Shown here: positions 1 through 7,214 of the stretch, in pieces
Position numbering within the stretch: the stretch's first letter is position 1
Layout: each line of letters begins with the position of its first letter
Virus record (IMG/VR): IMGVR_UViG_3300031999_000131
Coordinates: 1-32,046 of that record
DNA: 32,046 bases
Direction: 5' to 3' (one strand)
Source of the DNA: a virus
Program-made: the position numbers and the translations under genes
The notes under the pieces: model-generated
Database searches by the model: none
Told to the model about the DNA's origin: nothing
Seen by the model: the letters and a program-made list of their open reading frames with translations, nothing else

Positions 1-157
1 GACGGCGATGGGGGTCGCCCAGCATCCCCAGGAGGGTGTGCATGTTGGTCAGGTCGAAGCGCTTTGGCTCGTACTTGTCGGGCTGGAGCTTCTCCTGGTC
101 CACGAAGGAGTAGATGTAGTCAAGCGACTGTTGGTATCTGCGAGCTTGGCTAGGCAT
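1..157 (-). CDS. folC: Folylpolyglutamate synthase, N-terminal part (host gene, cut by window edge)
   Basis: FolC adds glutamate residues to folates in the cytoplasm. Only the first 52 codons are present; the gene continues past the left edge. The reading starts at an ATG (complement of 155-157) and gives a YQQSLDYIYSFVD segment followed by KRFDLTNMHTLLGMLGDPHRR-like sequence, which matches the known start of FolC (YxxALDYIYSFVD, FDLxRMxxLLxxLGNP) just before the ATP-binding loop. The ATG overlaps the stop codon of the upstream serine recombinase (ATGCCTAG), so the two may be translationally coupled. I infer that the prophage sits at the 5' end of this gene and supplies its upstream DNA. The first residues (MPSQAR) may therefore be phage-derived. 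The identification rests on a short stretch. Confidence 0.68.
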   Translation of the reverse strand, partial: MPSQARRYQQSLDYIYSFVDQEKLQPDKYEPKRFDLTNMHTLLGMLGDPHRR

Positions 158-1673
158 CGAGGCCGGGGCTGGCGGCGCCGCTGGTGATGGTGACGCGCAG
201 GCCGATCTGGCGGAGGAGGGCCTTGGTGGCCTGAAGATCGGTTCTGGCAGACCACCTCCGGCGGAAGGTGTCGATGGAGGGGGCGACCAGCTCAGCGAAA
301 GTCTGGCCCATGGTCTCCCGATCCAGGCGAGTGATGACGGTTCGCTTCTGCTCAAGCTCGGCCTGGATGGTCTCCAGTTCCTCCTCGAGCCGCTCCCGAT
401 GGCTGTAATATTCGGAGCGATCGATGAGCAAGGCCTCATAGTCCCGGGTCCATTGCTCCAGGCCCCGCAGGATCCTGTTCTCAGCGGCTTGTAGACTCGC
501 CACCTCATCGGCGGCATCGGCGTGTCCCCGATCGGCCAGGAGCAGCAGTTCCTCCTCGAGGAGGCTAGGTTCGGTGGCGCGCTCGATGAGCCAATTCAGC
601 ACCTGCTCCTCGACCTGATCCAGACGGAGACCATTGCGCGGGGTCGGCCTGGCGCACTCCGATCGGGGCCGCGGGCAGATCAGGTAATGGTAGAGGCCTC
701 TGGTGCTGCCTCCCCCGGTGATGGTCATGCGGCCCCCACAGTACCCGCAGTAGACGAAACCCGAAAGTTGGTAGTTGGTATAGGGATGCCTCTTGCCCTG
801 CTCGCGCCTGGCCGCCATCTCGCGTTGCGCCGCCTGCCAGGTCTCCTCCGGGATGATGGCTTGATGCTTGCCCTCGGCGGAGACCAAATCGACAGAGTCG
901 CGCCAGTCCCGCTTACGATGGTCCCAGCGGCGCCAGCTCACCCGGCCGGCATAGTAGGGCAAGCTCAGCATGTGTTTGACGGCTGTGGCGTTGTGGGGAT
1001 AGCGCTCGGTGGCATGGGCGCGGGCCAGGCGGAGGATGGCCTCGTAGGTCTGGCCTTCCAAGAACCAGGTGAAGATGCGCCGGACCAGATCGGCCTCGGG
1101 TCCATAAGGCACACCGTAACCCTCCTCACCGAGATGATAGCCGAAGGGGAGGTGATTGTTGGGGTGATAGCCGTCCTTGACGCGCCGGCGGGTGCCCATG
1201 CGGAAGCGCGCCTGGAGCTCCGCCACCTCATCCTGGGCCCGGGCTCGCTCGACGGAGCGCATCCAGATCGAGGCGCGATCGCGCTGTTCGGCGAACTGCA
1301 CCGGCTGCTGGACGGTGGTGGGCATGGAGAGGGAGAGCACCTGCACATTGTAGGAGGCCAGGTACTCCTCCACCTGGGCGATCAGCGCATCGGTGCGGCC
1401 GAGCCTGTCACGTCCACGGCAGATGAGCAGGTCAATACTACCCGAACGGGCTATTGACATCAGTTCTGTGTACACAGGCATATCGACGGCGGCATCGGCG
1501 AGGAAGATGTAACTCCTACTGTGGCCGGGAATGACGAGGGGTTCCTGGGCTTCATGCCAGCCGTCGGTGCGTTCGATGAGGCTGCGGCCGGCCTCGATCT
1601 GGGAGGGGATGGAATCCTTTTCGTCTGAGGCCTGGGAGGGACTGCTGACGGCGGCCCAGATCACACACCTCAT
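150..1673 (-). CDS. Large serine recombinase (probable phage integrase)
   Basis: Site-specific recombinase of 507 residues, in the normal size range for large serine integrases. The N-terminal resolvase domain (about 1-145) has the nucleophile Ser10 in WAAVSSPSQ and the DRLGR motif (Arg90, Arg93, matching Arg68/Arg71 of gamma-delta resolvase). A recombinase domain follows (about 160-290), then a zinc ribbon (Cys309, Cys312, Cys333, Cys340) and a coiled coil (about 385-455). Oddly, the usual Arg of the YxRVS motif is Ala8 here. No good Shine-Dalgarno precedes the ATG; a 16-base palindrome occupies that place. It is the last gene of the minus-strand lysogeny block and abuts host folC, the expected position for an integrase at a prophage end. 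Confidence 0.93.
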   Translation of the reverse strand: MRCVIWAAVSSPSQASDEKDSIPSQIEAGRSLIERTDGWHEAQEPLVIPGHSRSYIFLADAAVDMPVYTELMSIARSGSIDLLICRGRDRLGRTDALIAQVEEYLASYNVQVLSLSMPTTVQQPVQFAEQRDRASIWMRSVERARAQDEVAELQARFRMGTRRRVKDGYHPNNHLPFGYHLGEEGYGVPYGPEADLVRRIFTWFLEGQTYEAILRLARAHATERYPHNATAVKHMLSLPYYAGRVSWRRWDHRKRDWRDSVDLVSAEGKHQAIIPEETWQAAQREMAARREQGKRHPYTNYQLSGFVYCGYCGGRMTITGGGSTRGLYHYLICPRPRSECARPTPRNGLRLDQVEEQVLNWLIERATEPSLLEEELLLLADRGHADAADEVASLQAAENRILRGLEQWTRDYEALLIDRSEYYSHRERLEEELETIQAELEQKRTVITRLDRETMGQTFAELVAPSIDTFRRRWSARTDLQATKALLRQIGLRVTITSGAASPGLDA

Positions 1674-1681
1674 GGATCAGT

Positions 1682-1697
1682 TACCGAGCGCTCGGTA
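1682..1697. promoter_or_regulatory. 16-base perfect palindrome upstream of the integrase gene
   Basis: TACCGAGCGCTCGGTA is fully self-complementary and sits between the nuclease stop codon and the integrase start, 8 bases before the ATG. The same 16 bases recur at 27731-27746, also between genes. It could be an operator for a dimeric regulator (the sequence resembles TetR-family sites) or, as RNA, a six-pair hairpin hiding the start region. No TetR-family gene is present in this window. Confidence 0.6.
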
Positions 1698-1705
1698 GTC
1701 AAATG

Positions 1706-2500
1706 CTATCCGCATAGAGTCTCGCACGGCCTTCCATCATGATCATTGTCAAGCTGTGAGGGGTCGCCCGGGCAGGCATGCCAATAGGACATCACTTCCT
1801 CGCAAGAAGAGAAGTCGCCACAGTTGTATAGGTTCCCGTTGCAGTCCCACTCCGCCGTAGGAGGAACCGTCTCTTGGGGAACGGACTCGACCCAAAGTCC
1901 TCTTCCCGCTTCTCTGGCTTCCCGTTCTAGTTGCACAAAGAGATCCGCATGAGCGACATCTGGCGGATAGGTCGCGGCTTGAGCGTAGCCCCGGCGGACC
2001 AATTCAGCATTGACGAAAAGGTCCCCAGCATAGACATATCGCAGCAGGCGGTCATAGCGGTCTGTTTCAGAGACATCCTTGTCCAACTGGACGACCTGTC
2101 CCTCCACTAACTGCCTGTTTACCTCGGTGGCCTCACTACCGCCTGCCTGGTCGGTTTCGGGCGTGTTGATGCCGATATAGCGCACGGTGTAGATCCGTCC
2201 GGCGATGTCAACCTCTATGGTATCGCCATCAATGATGCGTGTAACCATGGCCTCAGTCCTGGCGGGCTGTGTCGGCGGCCCGGCAGGGAGCGTAGTCCCT
2301 GTTGGTGTGGCGGCATCCGTTGGTGTGGCAGTATGAGTGTTAGTGGGCGTAGGCATCAAAGTACTCGTCGCCACGTACGTTGGTGTGTATGTGGGTGTGG
2401 CCGTCCAGGCAATCGGCTCGGCCAGAGGGGGGCCTTCAGGCAAGAGGCTGCAAGAAATCGCTAGAATCGCTGCCAGGCAGACGATGATCATGGCTTTCAT
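1706..2500 (-). CDS. Secreted lipoprotein-type thermonuclease with Excalibur domain
   Basis: Predicted exported Ca-dependent nuclease of 264 residues. An N-terminal signal segment (1-16) precedes Cys17 in a lipobox-like AISC, suggesting membrane anchoring outside the cell. A Thr/Pro-rich stalk covers about 34-80. The staphylococcal-nuclease domain covers about 85-203, with DGDT (Asp91, Asp93), Arg107 in VRYIG, Glu115 in NTPE and Arg151 in RYDR, matching Arg35, Glu43 and Arg87 of the S. aureus enzyme. Asp40 of that enzyme is Asn112 here. The C-terminus (218-264) has an Excalibur pattern with six Cys and DNDHDGRPCE. The start has a GGAGGAG site and overlaps the repressor stop by 4 bases (ATGA), so it is probably made in lysogens together with the repressor. 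Confidence 0.9.
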   Translation of the reverse strand: MKAMIIVCLAAILAISCSLLPEGPPLAEPIAWTATPTYTPTYVATSTLMPTPTNTHTATPTDAATPTGTTLPAGPPTQPARTEAMVTRIIDGDTIEVDIAGRIYTVRYIGINTPETDQAGGSEATEVNRQLVEGQVVQLDKDVSETDRYDRLLRYVYAGDLFVNAELVRRGYAQAATYPPDVAHADLFVQLEREAREAGRGLWVESVPQETVPPTAEWDCNGNLYNCGDFSSCEEVMSYWHACPGDPSQLDNDHDGRPCETLCG

Positions 2501-2904
2501 GGATTCTTCTCCTCCCCATATTCCGGTGGGGACTCTGCTGGCTGCCGGGCCAGGTCCGCGTCTCTCGCGGTCTTGGCTATCCAGGTGAATTGCTCCAGCA
2601 GAAGCTGCCTTACGCTGGGAGTCGGGATGCTGCGTATGGCTGCGATCAGGCCCTGCTCCCCGAGATCCAACTTCCCGGGATCATATTGCGCTGATAACCA
2701 CCCCGCCTCCATGTAGAGGTAGTCAATGCTGACATCGAGCGCCCGAGCTATCCCCGCGACAAGCTCTGAACTCAGGTTCGGGATCTTTCCGCGTTCGATC
2801 TTGCCTATGTAGGACGGGTCTTTGGCTCCAACGAGCTTCGCCAAGTCATTGATGTTCAGGTCCCTCTCCCTCCGGAGCCTGCGGATAGTTGCGCCTAATG
2901 CCAT
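2497..2904 (-). CDS. XRE-family repressor (cI-like)
   Basis: 135-residue DNA-binding protein with an N-terminal helix-turn-helix (about 5-62). The pattern IRRLRRERDLNINDLAKLVG, then YIGKIERGK and IARALDVSIDYLY, is typical of the Cro/cI family. The C-terminal half (70-135) shows no peptidase motif, so a LexA-type self-cleaving domain is absent. It is the first gene of the minus-strand lysogeny block, transcribed away from the early genes, which is where a prophage repressor normally lies. A perfect TATAAT -10 lies just upstream (complement of 2933-2938). It probably represses the divergent promoter at 3003-3031; this is inference from position. Confidence 0.85.
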   Translation of the reverse strand: MALGATIRRLRRERDLNINDLAKLVGAKDPSYIGKIERGKIPNLSSELVAGIARALDVSIDYLYMEAGWLSAQYDPGKLDLGEQGLIAAIRSIPTPSVRQLLLEQFTWIAKTARDADLARQPAESPPEYGEEKNP

Positions 2905-2932
2905 TGTTCAAATGCCCCCGAAGTTTGACTCC

Positions 2933-2961
2933 ATTATAGGCCATTCCCTGCTCTTTGTGGG
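2933..2961 (-). promoter_or_regulatory. Probable promoter of the repressor operon
   Basis: The minus strand carries a perfect TATAAT (complement of 2933-2938) about 29 bases before the repressor start codon. The -35 position has only CCCACA/CCACAA, a poor match. A weak -35 with a strong -10 would fit a promoter helped or limited by a regulator. Confidence 0.5.
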
Positions 2962-2987
2962 GATTGGAAACCTCATCCAACCTTAAA

Positions 2988-3043
2988 CTTTACGGATGTG
3001 ACTTGACAACGGTAACGAAACGAGGTATACTACTACCGTAAAG
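2988..3043. promoter_or_regulatory. Inverted repeat flanking the early promoter (candidate operators)
   Basis: CTTTACGG at 2988-2995 and its exact reverse complement CCGTAAAG at 3036-3043 bracket the early promoter. A related half-site, CGGTAA (3010-3015), lies in its spacer. This spacing of related half-sites around a divergent promoter region is what phage repressor/Cro operators look like. Which protein binds is inferred, not seen. Confidence 0.45.
3003..3031 (+). promoter_or_regulatory. Early sigma70-type promoter
   Basis: TTGACA (3003-3008), a 17-base spacer and TATACT (3026-3031) form a near-consensus promoter pointing into the Cro-like gene and the early operon. Transcription would start near 3038. 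It lies inside the inverted repeat 2988-3043. Confidence 0.8.
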
Positions 3044-3074
3044 AGGCAGCGCGTAACCGGACAGGTGTTCTACC

Positions 3075-3386
3075 ATGGACGTAGTGGGGTTGCTCAGGGA
3101 AAAGCAGAGTGAGCTCGGCATAGAACTGGACCAGGACCTTGCCCGGTTGCTGGGGATCACGCATTCGTATCTGAGCCTGCTGTACTCAGGCAAGCGGCAG
3201 CCCGGCGGCAAGCTCTTGATGGCCATGCTGACGCTCTGGCCGGACATCTTCAGTGGGGACGGAGGCAGCGGTGAGCGACATTCAGAGGGCGACTCAGGTG
3301 ATGGCGGCGCTGATCATGGCGGCACTGGTGATGTGCACGCTGCTGGAGCTGGTGGGGATCCATGTACCACCCGGACTGTAGGGTGA
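3075..3386 (+). CDS. Small Cro-like HTH protein (C-terminal end uncertain)
   Basis: First gene after the early promoter, 103 residues as an open frame. Residues 1-60 look like a helix-turn-helix protein: DQDLARLLGITHSYLSLLYS followed by GKRQPGGKLLMAML. That fits a Cro-type partner of the divergent XRE repressor. Residues 61-103 are Gly/Asp/His-rich and look out of frame. Over the same bases another frame encodes a plausible 36-residue membrane peptide (3271-3381). Either the tail is a readthrough with no function, or the reading frame has shifted in this copy. No clear ribosome site precedes the ATG. Confidence 0.55.
   Translation: MDVVGLLREKQSELGIELDQDLARLLGITHSYLSLLYSGKRQPGGKLLMAMLTLWPDIFSGDGGSGERHSEGDSGDGGADHGGTGDVHAAGAGGDPCTTRTVG
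3271..3381 (+). CDS. Possible 36-residue single-pass membrane peptide
   Basis: A GTG codon at 3271, preceded by GGAGG (3261-3265, five-base spacing), opens a frame of 36 codons ending in TAG. Its middle is strongly hydrophobic (MAALIMAALVMCTLLELVGI, about residues 11-30) with polar ends, so it would span the membrane once. It overlaps the odd tail of the Cro-like gene in another frame. Function unknown; small membrane peptides near phage immunity regions sometimes act in exclusion, but nothing here shows that. Confidence 0.35.
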   Translation: MSDIQRATQVMAALIMAALVMCTLLELVGIHVPPGL

Positions 3387-3567
3387 CGGGCACTGAGTTG
3401 GATCCCACAGTGTATGGGGCGGGGTTGGAGTCGGCGGGTGTTCCCGGCCCCGCCCCGGCATAGGCAAATGACTGATTCAACCAGCCGGCTAACGATCAGG
3501 GCTCGGGCCAGCGATGCAGAGGTTGGCCGGGCCATGATCCGCTTTCTACTTTCTCTGGGAGGAGAAG
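3382..3567. other. Gap with a nested hairpin, no supported gene
   Basis: About 180 bases between the Cro-like region and sbcC. It holds a 9-base inverted repeat, GGGGCGGGG (3416-3424) with CCCCGCCCC (3448-3456), and a smaller CGGG-TGTT-CCCG hairpin in its loop. No T-run follows, so it is not a classic terminator. The ribosome site of sbcC (GGGAGGAG) ends the gap. Confidence 0.5.
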
Positions 3568-5652
3568 ATGAGACCAATCCGCTTGAGCATGACCAACTTC
3601 ATGCCCTACGCCCAACCGACGGAGCTGGACCTGTCGAGTCTGCACCTGGCCTGTCTGGCCGGCGAGAACGGCCACGGCAAGTCGGCGATCATCGATGCGA
3701 TCACCTGGGCATTGTGGGGGCAAGCACGAGCGCGGCGCGATGACGAGCTGATCCACCTCGGTGAGGAGCAGATGGAGGTCCGGCTGGACTTCCAGCTTGG
3801 CGATGAGCAGTACCGGGTCATCCGCCAGAGGGACAGCGCCGGCAGAGGGAACTCCACCCTGGAGTTCCAGGTCGGCAGTAACGGCCACTGGAGCCCGCTC
3901 ACCGGCGATACCATGCGGGAGACCCAGGAGATCATCGACTCCACGATCCACATGGACTACGACACCTTCATCAACTCCGCCCTCCTGCTGCAGGGCCGCG
4001 CGGATGAGTTCAGCAACCAGCCCCCGGGAAAGCGCAAGGAGATCCTGGCGCAGATCCTGAACCTGGGGGTGTGGGAGGTCCTGGAAGAGCGCGCGAAGCA
4101 ACACGTGCGGGAGGCAGAGGGGCAACTCACCGCGATCGCGTCCAAGGCCGAGGTTATGCGGGGCGATCTAGAGAGGCTGCCGGACTACGAGGCGGCGCTG
4201 GAGATGGCGGCCGGCGAGGCGCAGCGACTTGGTGCCGAACTGGAGGAAGCGCAGCAGGTGCTCAGCCAGGTGAAGGAGAAGGCGGCTGAACTTGGTTTCC
4301 AGAGACAGGGGCTGGCGGACCTGGAGAGGGAGATCGAGGTCAGGAAGCAGGAGGTGGCGGCCATACAGAGGCGGATCTCCGAGACCGATAGCTCGAAACT
4401 GGCGGCCTGTGCGGTGGAACTCGACGACATTCGGGCAAGACTGGCCGGCGTCGAGGAACTTCCGGCGGAAGGCGAGTCGATGGAGGAGAAAGAGATTGCT
4501 CGTCTGACGGCCCTTTCCGCAACCCTGAAAGCAAGGAATGACGGATTGAAGGCGGACATGGACGCGCTGCGGGAGGAGATGAATCTCCTGGAACAGGCAG
4601 GCGCCGCGTGTCCGGTTTGTGATTCTGAACTGACCGAGGAGCATCGGGGGGAGATCCTGGCGCAGAAGCAGACTGAGGGCGAATCGAAGGCGACTCAGTT
4701 CCGCGAGAACGCAGCCACAATCAAGGACGCCGAGCATAACCTGCAAAGATGGCAACAGCAATGGGCCGAGCGAAAGCAAAGCGTGACGCAGGGGAATCGC
4801 CTGCGGGTCCAGGAGAGCGAGTTGCTAGGCAAGATCGCCCAGCTCCAGGCGCAGGAGCAGAGAGTCGCCGAGTGGCAGGAGCAAGAGACGGCGCTGCGAG
4901 AGGGAATTGTCGAGAACGAGTTCAGGCAAAAGGAGATGCAGGCAGAGGTCCGAAATCTCCAATTACTGGCGGCGGGCGCGGATGAGGCCCGGCGGCAGGT
5001 GGACCGCCTAGGCGATGAGGTATCCCGGGCGAACCTGCGGGTGGGGGCGGCGACACAGCAGATCGACCACTGCCAATACCTGCGGGGTGAGGCTGAGAAA
5101 CTGGAGGCGCAACAGGCGGAGGAGACAGCGAAGAAGGCCACCTACGACGAGCTGCGGAAGGCCTTCGGCAAGCGCGGGATCCAGGCGATGATCATCGAAA
5201 CGGTGCTGCCAGAGATCGAGGAGAATGCCAACGAGCTGCTGGCGCGGATGAGCGACGGGCGGATGAGCGTGTCCTTCGAGAGCCAGCGGGAGACGAAGAA
5301 GGGCGACATCGCGGAGACGCTGGACATCCAGGTGAGCGACGAGCTGGGGGTGAGGAGCTACGACCTGTTCAGCGGTGGGGAGAGGTTCCGGCTGGATTTC
5401 GCCATCAGGATCGCCATCTCCAAGCTCCTCGCGCGGAGGGCCGGGGCCAGATTGCAGACGCTGATCATGGACGAGGGCTTTGGGAGCCAGGATGCCAGTG
5501 GGAGGGACCGGCTCGTGGAGGCGATTCAATCCGTGGCTGGTGACTTCGAGCTGATCCTGGTAGTGACGCACATCGACGAACTGAGAGAGGCTTTCCCGAA
5601 CCGGATCGAGGTGGTGAAGGGTCCGGCGGGGAGCCTGATCAGTGTGAACTAG
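3568..5652 (+). CDS. sbcC: SbcC/Rad50-type DNA repair ATPase
   Basis: SMC-like ATPase that works with SbcD (Mre11) to trim DNA ends and open hairpins. Visible motifs: Walker A GENGHGKS (32-39), long coiled coils (about 170-560), a zinc hook CPVC (348-351) at the coiled-coil turn, the ABC signature SGGER (602-606) and Walker B LIMDE (632-636) with the catalytic Glu636. At 694 residues it is shorter than E. coli SbcC (about 1,048) and nearer phage forms such as T4 gp46. A strong GGGAGGAG precedes the ATG. The sbcD partner lies downstream, separated only by a MazG-like gene. Confidence 0.95.
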   Translation: MRPIRLSMTNFMPYAQPTELDLSSLHLACLAGENGHGKSAIIDAITWALWGQARARRDDELIHLGEEQMEVRLDFQLGDEQYRVIRQRDSAGRGNSTLEFQVGSNGHWSPLTGDTMRETQEIIDSTIHMDYDTFINSALLLQGRADEFSNQPPGKRKEILAQILNLGVWEVLEERAKQHVREAEGQLTAIASKAEVMRGDLERLPDYEAALEMAAGEAQRLGAELEEAQQVLSQVKEKAAELGFQRQGLADLEREIEVRKQEVAAIQRRISETDSSKLAACAVELDDIRARLAGVEELPAEGESMEEKEIARLTALSATLKARNDGLKADMDALREEMNLLEQAGAACPVCDSELTEEHRGEILAQKQTEGESKATQFRENAATIKDAEHNLQRWQQQWAERKQSVTQGNRLRVQESELLGKIAQLQAQEQRVAEWQEQETALREGIVENEFRQKEMQAEVRNLQLLAAGADEARRQVDRLGDEVSRANLRVGAATQQIDHCQYLRGEAEKLEAQQAEETAKKATYDELRKAFGKRGIQAMIIETVLPEIEENANELLARMSDGRMSVSFESQRETKKGDIAETLDIQVSDELGVRSYDLFSGGERFRLDFAIRIAISKLLARRAGARLQTLIMDEGFGSQDASGRDRLVEAIQSVAGDFELILVVTHIDELREAFPNRIEVVKGPAGSLISVN

Positions 5653-5661
5653 GAGAACATC

Positions 5662-5985
5662 ATGGACCTGCAGGAATTCATCGCCAAGTGGTATGAAAGC
5701 AAGGGTTATAAAGCTGGGCCCACAACGCTGGCCTTGGGTGCCGTAGAAGAGATCGGCGAACTTAGCGAACCGATCTTACTGACGCAGTGCGCCGATTTCC
5801 AGTGCAGCAATCATAAGCGGAAATTGATCGAAACGGACCTGGTCCGAATCAATGTCGCGGCAGAGGTAGGCGATGTATTGATCTACCTATTGGCTCTCTG
5901 CAATAGCTTGGGCATCCGACCATATCTGAAATGCCTTAGCGCTGAAGTGAAGATTCTTGTAGAGGCAACGGGGGTGAGAGCATGA
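5662..5985 (+). CDS. MazG-like nucleotide pyrophosphohydrolase
   Basis: 107-residue protein of the all-alpha NTP pyrophosphatase type, which hydrolyses (d)NTPs to monophosphates. The metal-binding EExxE is seen as Glu29, Glu30, Glu33 (VEEIGELSE), and ExxD as Glu68 and Asp71 (EVGDVLIYLL). It lies between sbcC and sbcD, with its stop overlapping the sbcD start by 4 bases. Base composition is visibly more AT-rich than both neighbours, suggesting a later insertion into an sbcC-sbcD pair. Phage MazG proteins are proposed to alter nucleotide pools or alarmone levels; the substrate cannot be read from sequence. Confidence 0.82.
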   Translation: MDLQEFIAKWYESKGYKAGPTTLALGAVEEIGELSEPILLTQCADFQCSNHKRKLIETDLVRINVAAEVGDVLIYLLALCNSLGIRPYLKCLSAEVKILVEATGVRA

Positions 5986-7214
5986 AGATCCTGCACTTCG
6001 CCGACGCGCATCTGGGCGCGGATGACAGCGGGCCCATCGTGCCGGAGACGGGACTGAGCACGAGGCTGACGGATTTCCTGGGCTCGCTGGATGCCATCGT
6101 GGAGTACGTGGAGACCCACGAGATCGACTTGGTGATCTTCGCCGGCGATGGCTACAAGACGCGGACCCCGACACCGACGCTGGTGAGGGAACTCTGCCGG
6201 CGCCTCGCCAGGATTGCCGACACCTGCCCGCTGGTGTGGGTCATCGGCAACCACGACCTGCCTGGGGACGCGGCGCGCGCTAATACGGCGGAGATCTTGG
6301 GGACCCTGGCCGTGCGGGGGATCACCATCATGGACCTGCCCAAGATCACCCACCTCGCCACCACCTCGGGATCAGTGCAGATCATAGGCATCCCCTGGCC
6401 GACGCGCCACAACGTGATGGCATCGGAGAAGGTGGCAGGATTGCCCGCGGATGAGGTCAACAGGCTAATCGCAGCGGCGGTGGGAGACACGATCAGAAAG
6501 CTCGCGCAGCAGGCCGATCCGAACTGGCCGACCATCTTGGCCGCTCATCTCACGGTGGAGGGCGGGGCCTTCGGTGGGGAGCGATCGGTGATGCTGGGCA
6601 GCGACATCGTGATCCCGCTGGAGGCGGTGGCGCTGCCGCAGTTCGATTATGTGGCGCTCGGGCACCTGCACCGCCACCAGCAGCTCTACAACAACCCGCC
6701 GATCGTGTACTCGGGGAGCATCGAGAGGCTGGATTTCGGCGAGGAGAAGGAGGAGAAGGGGTTCGTGGTGGTGACCCTGGGCCAGCACCAGGGCGACGAA
6801 CTGTTTGGCGAGGGCGCATACACCGAGGTCGAGTTCGTTCCCCTGCCAGTGCGGCGGTTCCAGACGATCGCCGTCCACCTGGATGGGACGGATCCCACCA
6901 ATGCCGTGATGCAGTCGATCCAGGAGAGCCAGATCGACGGGGCGGTCGTCAGGGTGATCATCGAGGGGACGGCGCAGGCAGCGGCCATGCTGGATGAGGG
7001 CGCCATACACAAGGCGCTGGAGGGGGCGCTGAGAGCCACGGTGAGCAAACAGATCGAGCGTGTGACAAGAACTCGGCTGGATGGTCTCAGGTATGAGGAA
7101 ATGAAACCGCTGGAGCTGCTCGAGGCCTGGTTCGGCAGCAACGGCAAGCCGCCAGAGGAGCGAGAGGCGCTGATGAAGGCGGCGCAGGAATTGATGATGG
7201 AGGTGACGACGTGA
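5982..7214 (+). CDS. sbcD: SbcD/Mre11-type exonuclease
   Basis: Calcineurin-like phosphoesterase, 410 residues, the nuclease partner of SbcC. Metal-binding motifs are in order: Asp8 and His10 (FADAHLG), Asp56 (AGDGY), Asn90-His91-Asp92 (GNHD), His189 (AAHLTVEGG), and His228/His230 (GHLH). These cover the known two-metal centre. The C-terminal part (about 275-400) would be the capping and SbcC-binding region. The ATG overlaps the mazG-like stop (ATGA), and the gene overlaps the next start (GTGA), so all are translated as one coupled set. Together with SbcC it may process phage replication ends or aid recombination. Confidence 0.95.
   Translation: MKILHFADAHLGADDSGPIVPETGLSTRLTDFLGSLDAIVEYVETHEIDLVIFAGDGYKTRTPTPTLVRELCRRLARIADTCPLVWVIGNHDLPGDAARANTAEILGTLAVRGITIMDLPKITHLATTSGSVQIIGIPWPTRHNVMASEKVAGLPADEVNRLIAAAVGDTIRKLAQQADPNWPTILAAHLTVEGGAFGGERSVMLGSDIVIPLEAVALPQFDYVALGHLHRHQQLYNNPPIVYSGSIERLDFGEEKEEKGFVVVTLGQHQGDELFGEGAYTEVEFVPLPVRRFQTIAVHLDGTDPTNAVMQSIQESQIDGAVVRVIIEGTAQAAAMLDEGAIHKALEGALRATVSKQIERVTRTRLDGLRYEEMKPLELLEAWFGSNGKPPEEREALMKAAQELMMEVTT

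Noticed and set aside
522-1457. Plus-strand reading (311 codons) opposite the serine integrase
   Set aside because: Gly/Leu/Ala-rich with no motif; the minus strand shows an integrase with catalytic residues.
3416-3456. GC hairpin as a transcription terminator before sbcC
   Set aside because: No T-run follows, and stopping there would silence the early operon.
3414-3743. Plus-strand frame overlapping the start of sbcC
   Set aside because: No ribosome site, runs deep into sbcC in another frame, and becomes Arg/Pro-rich there.
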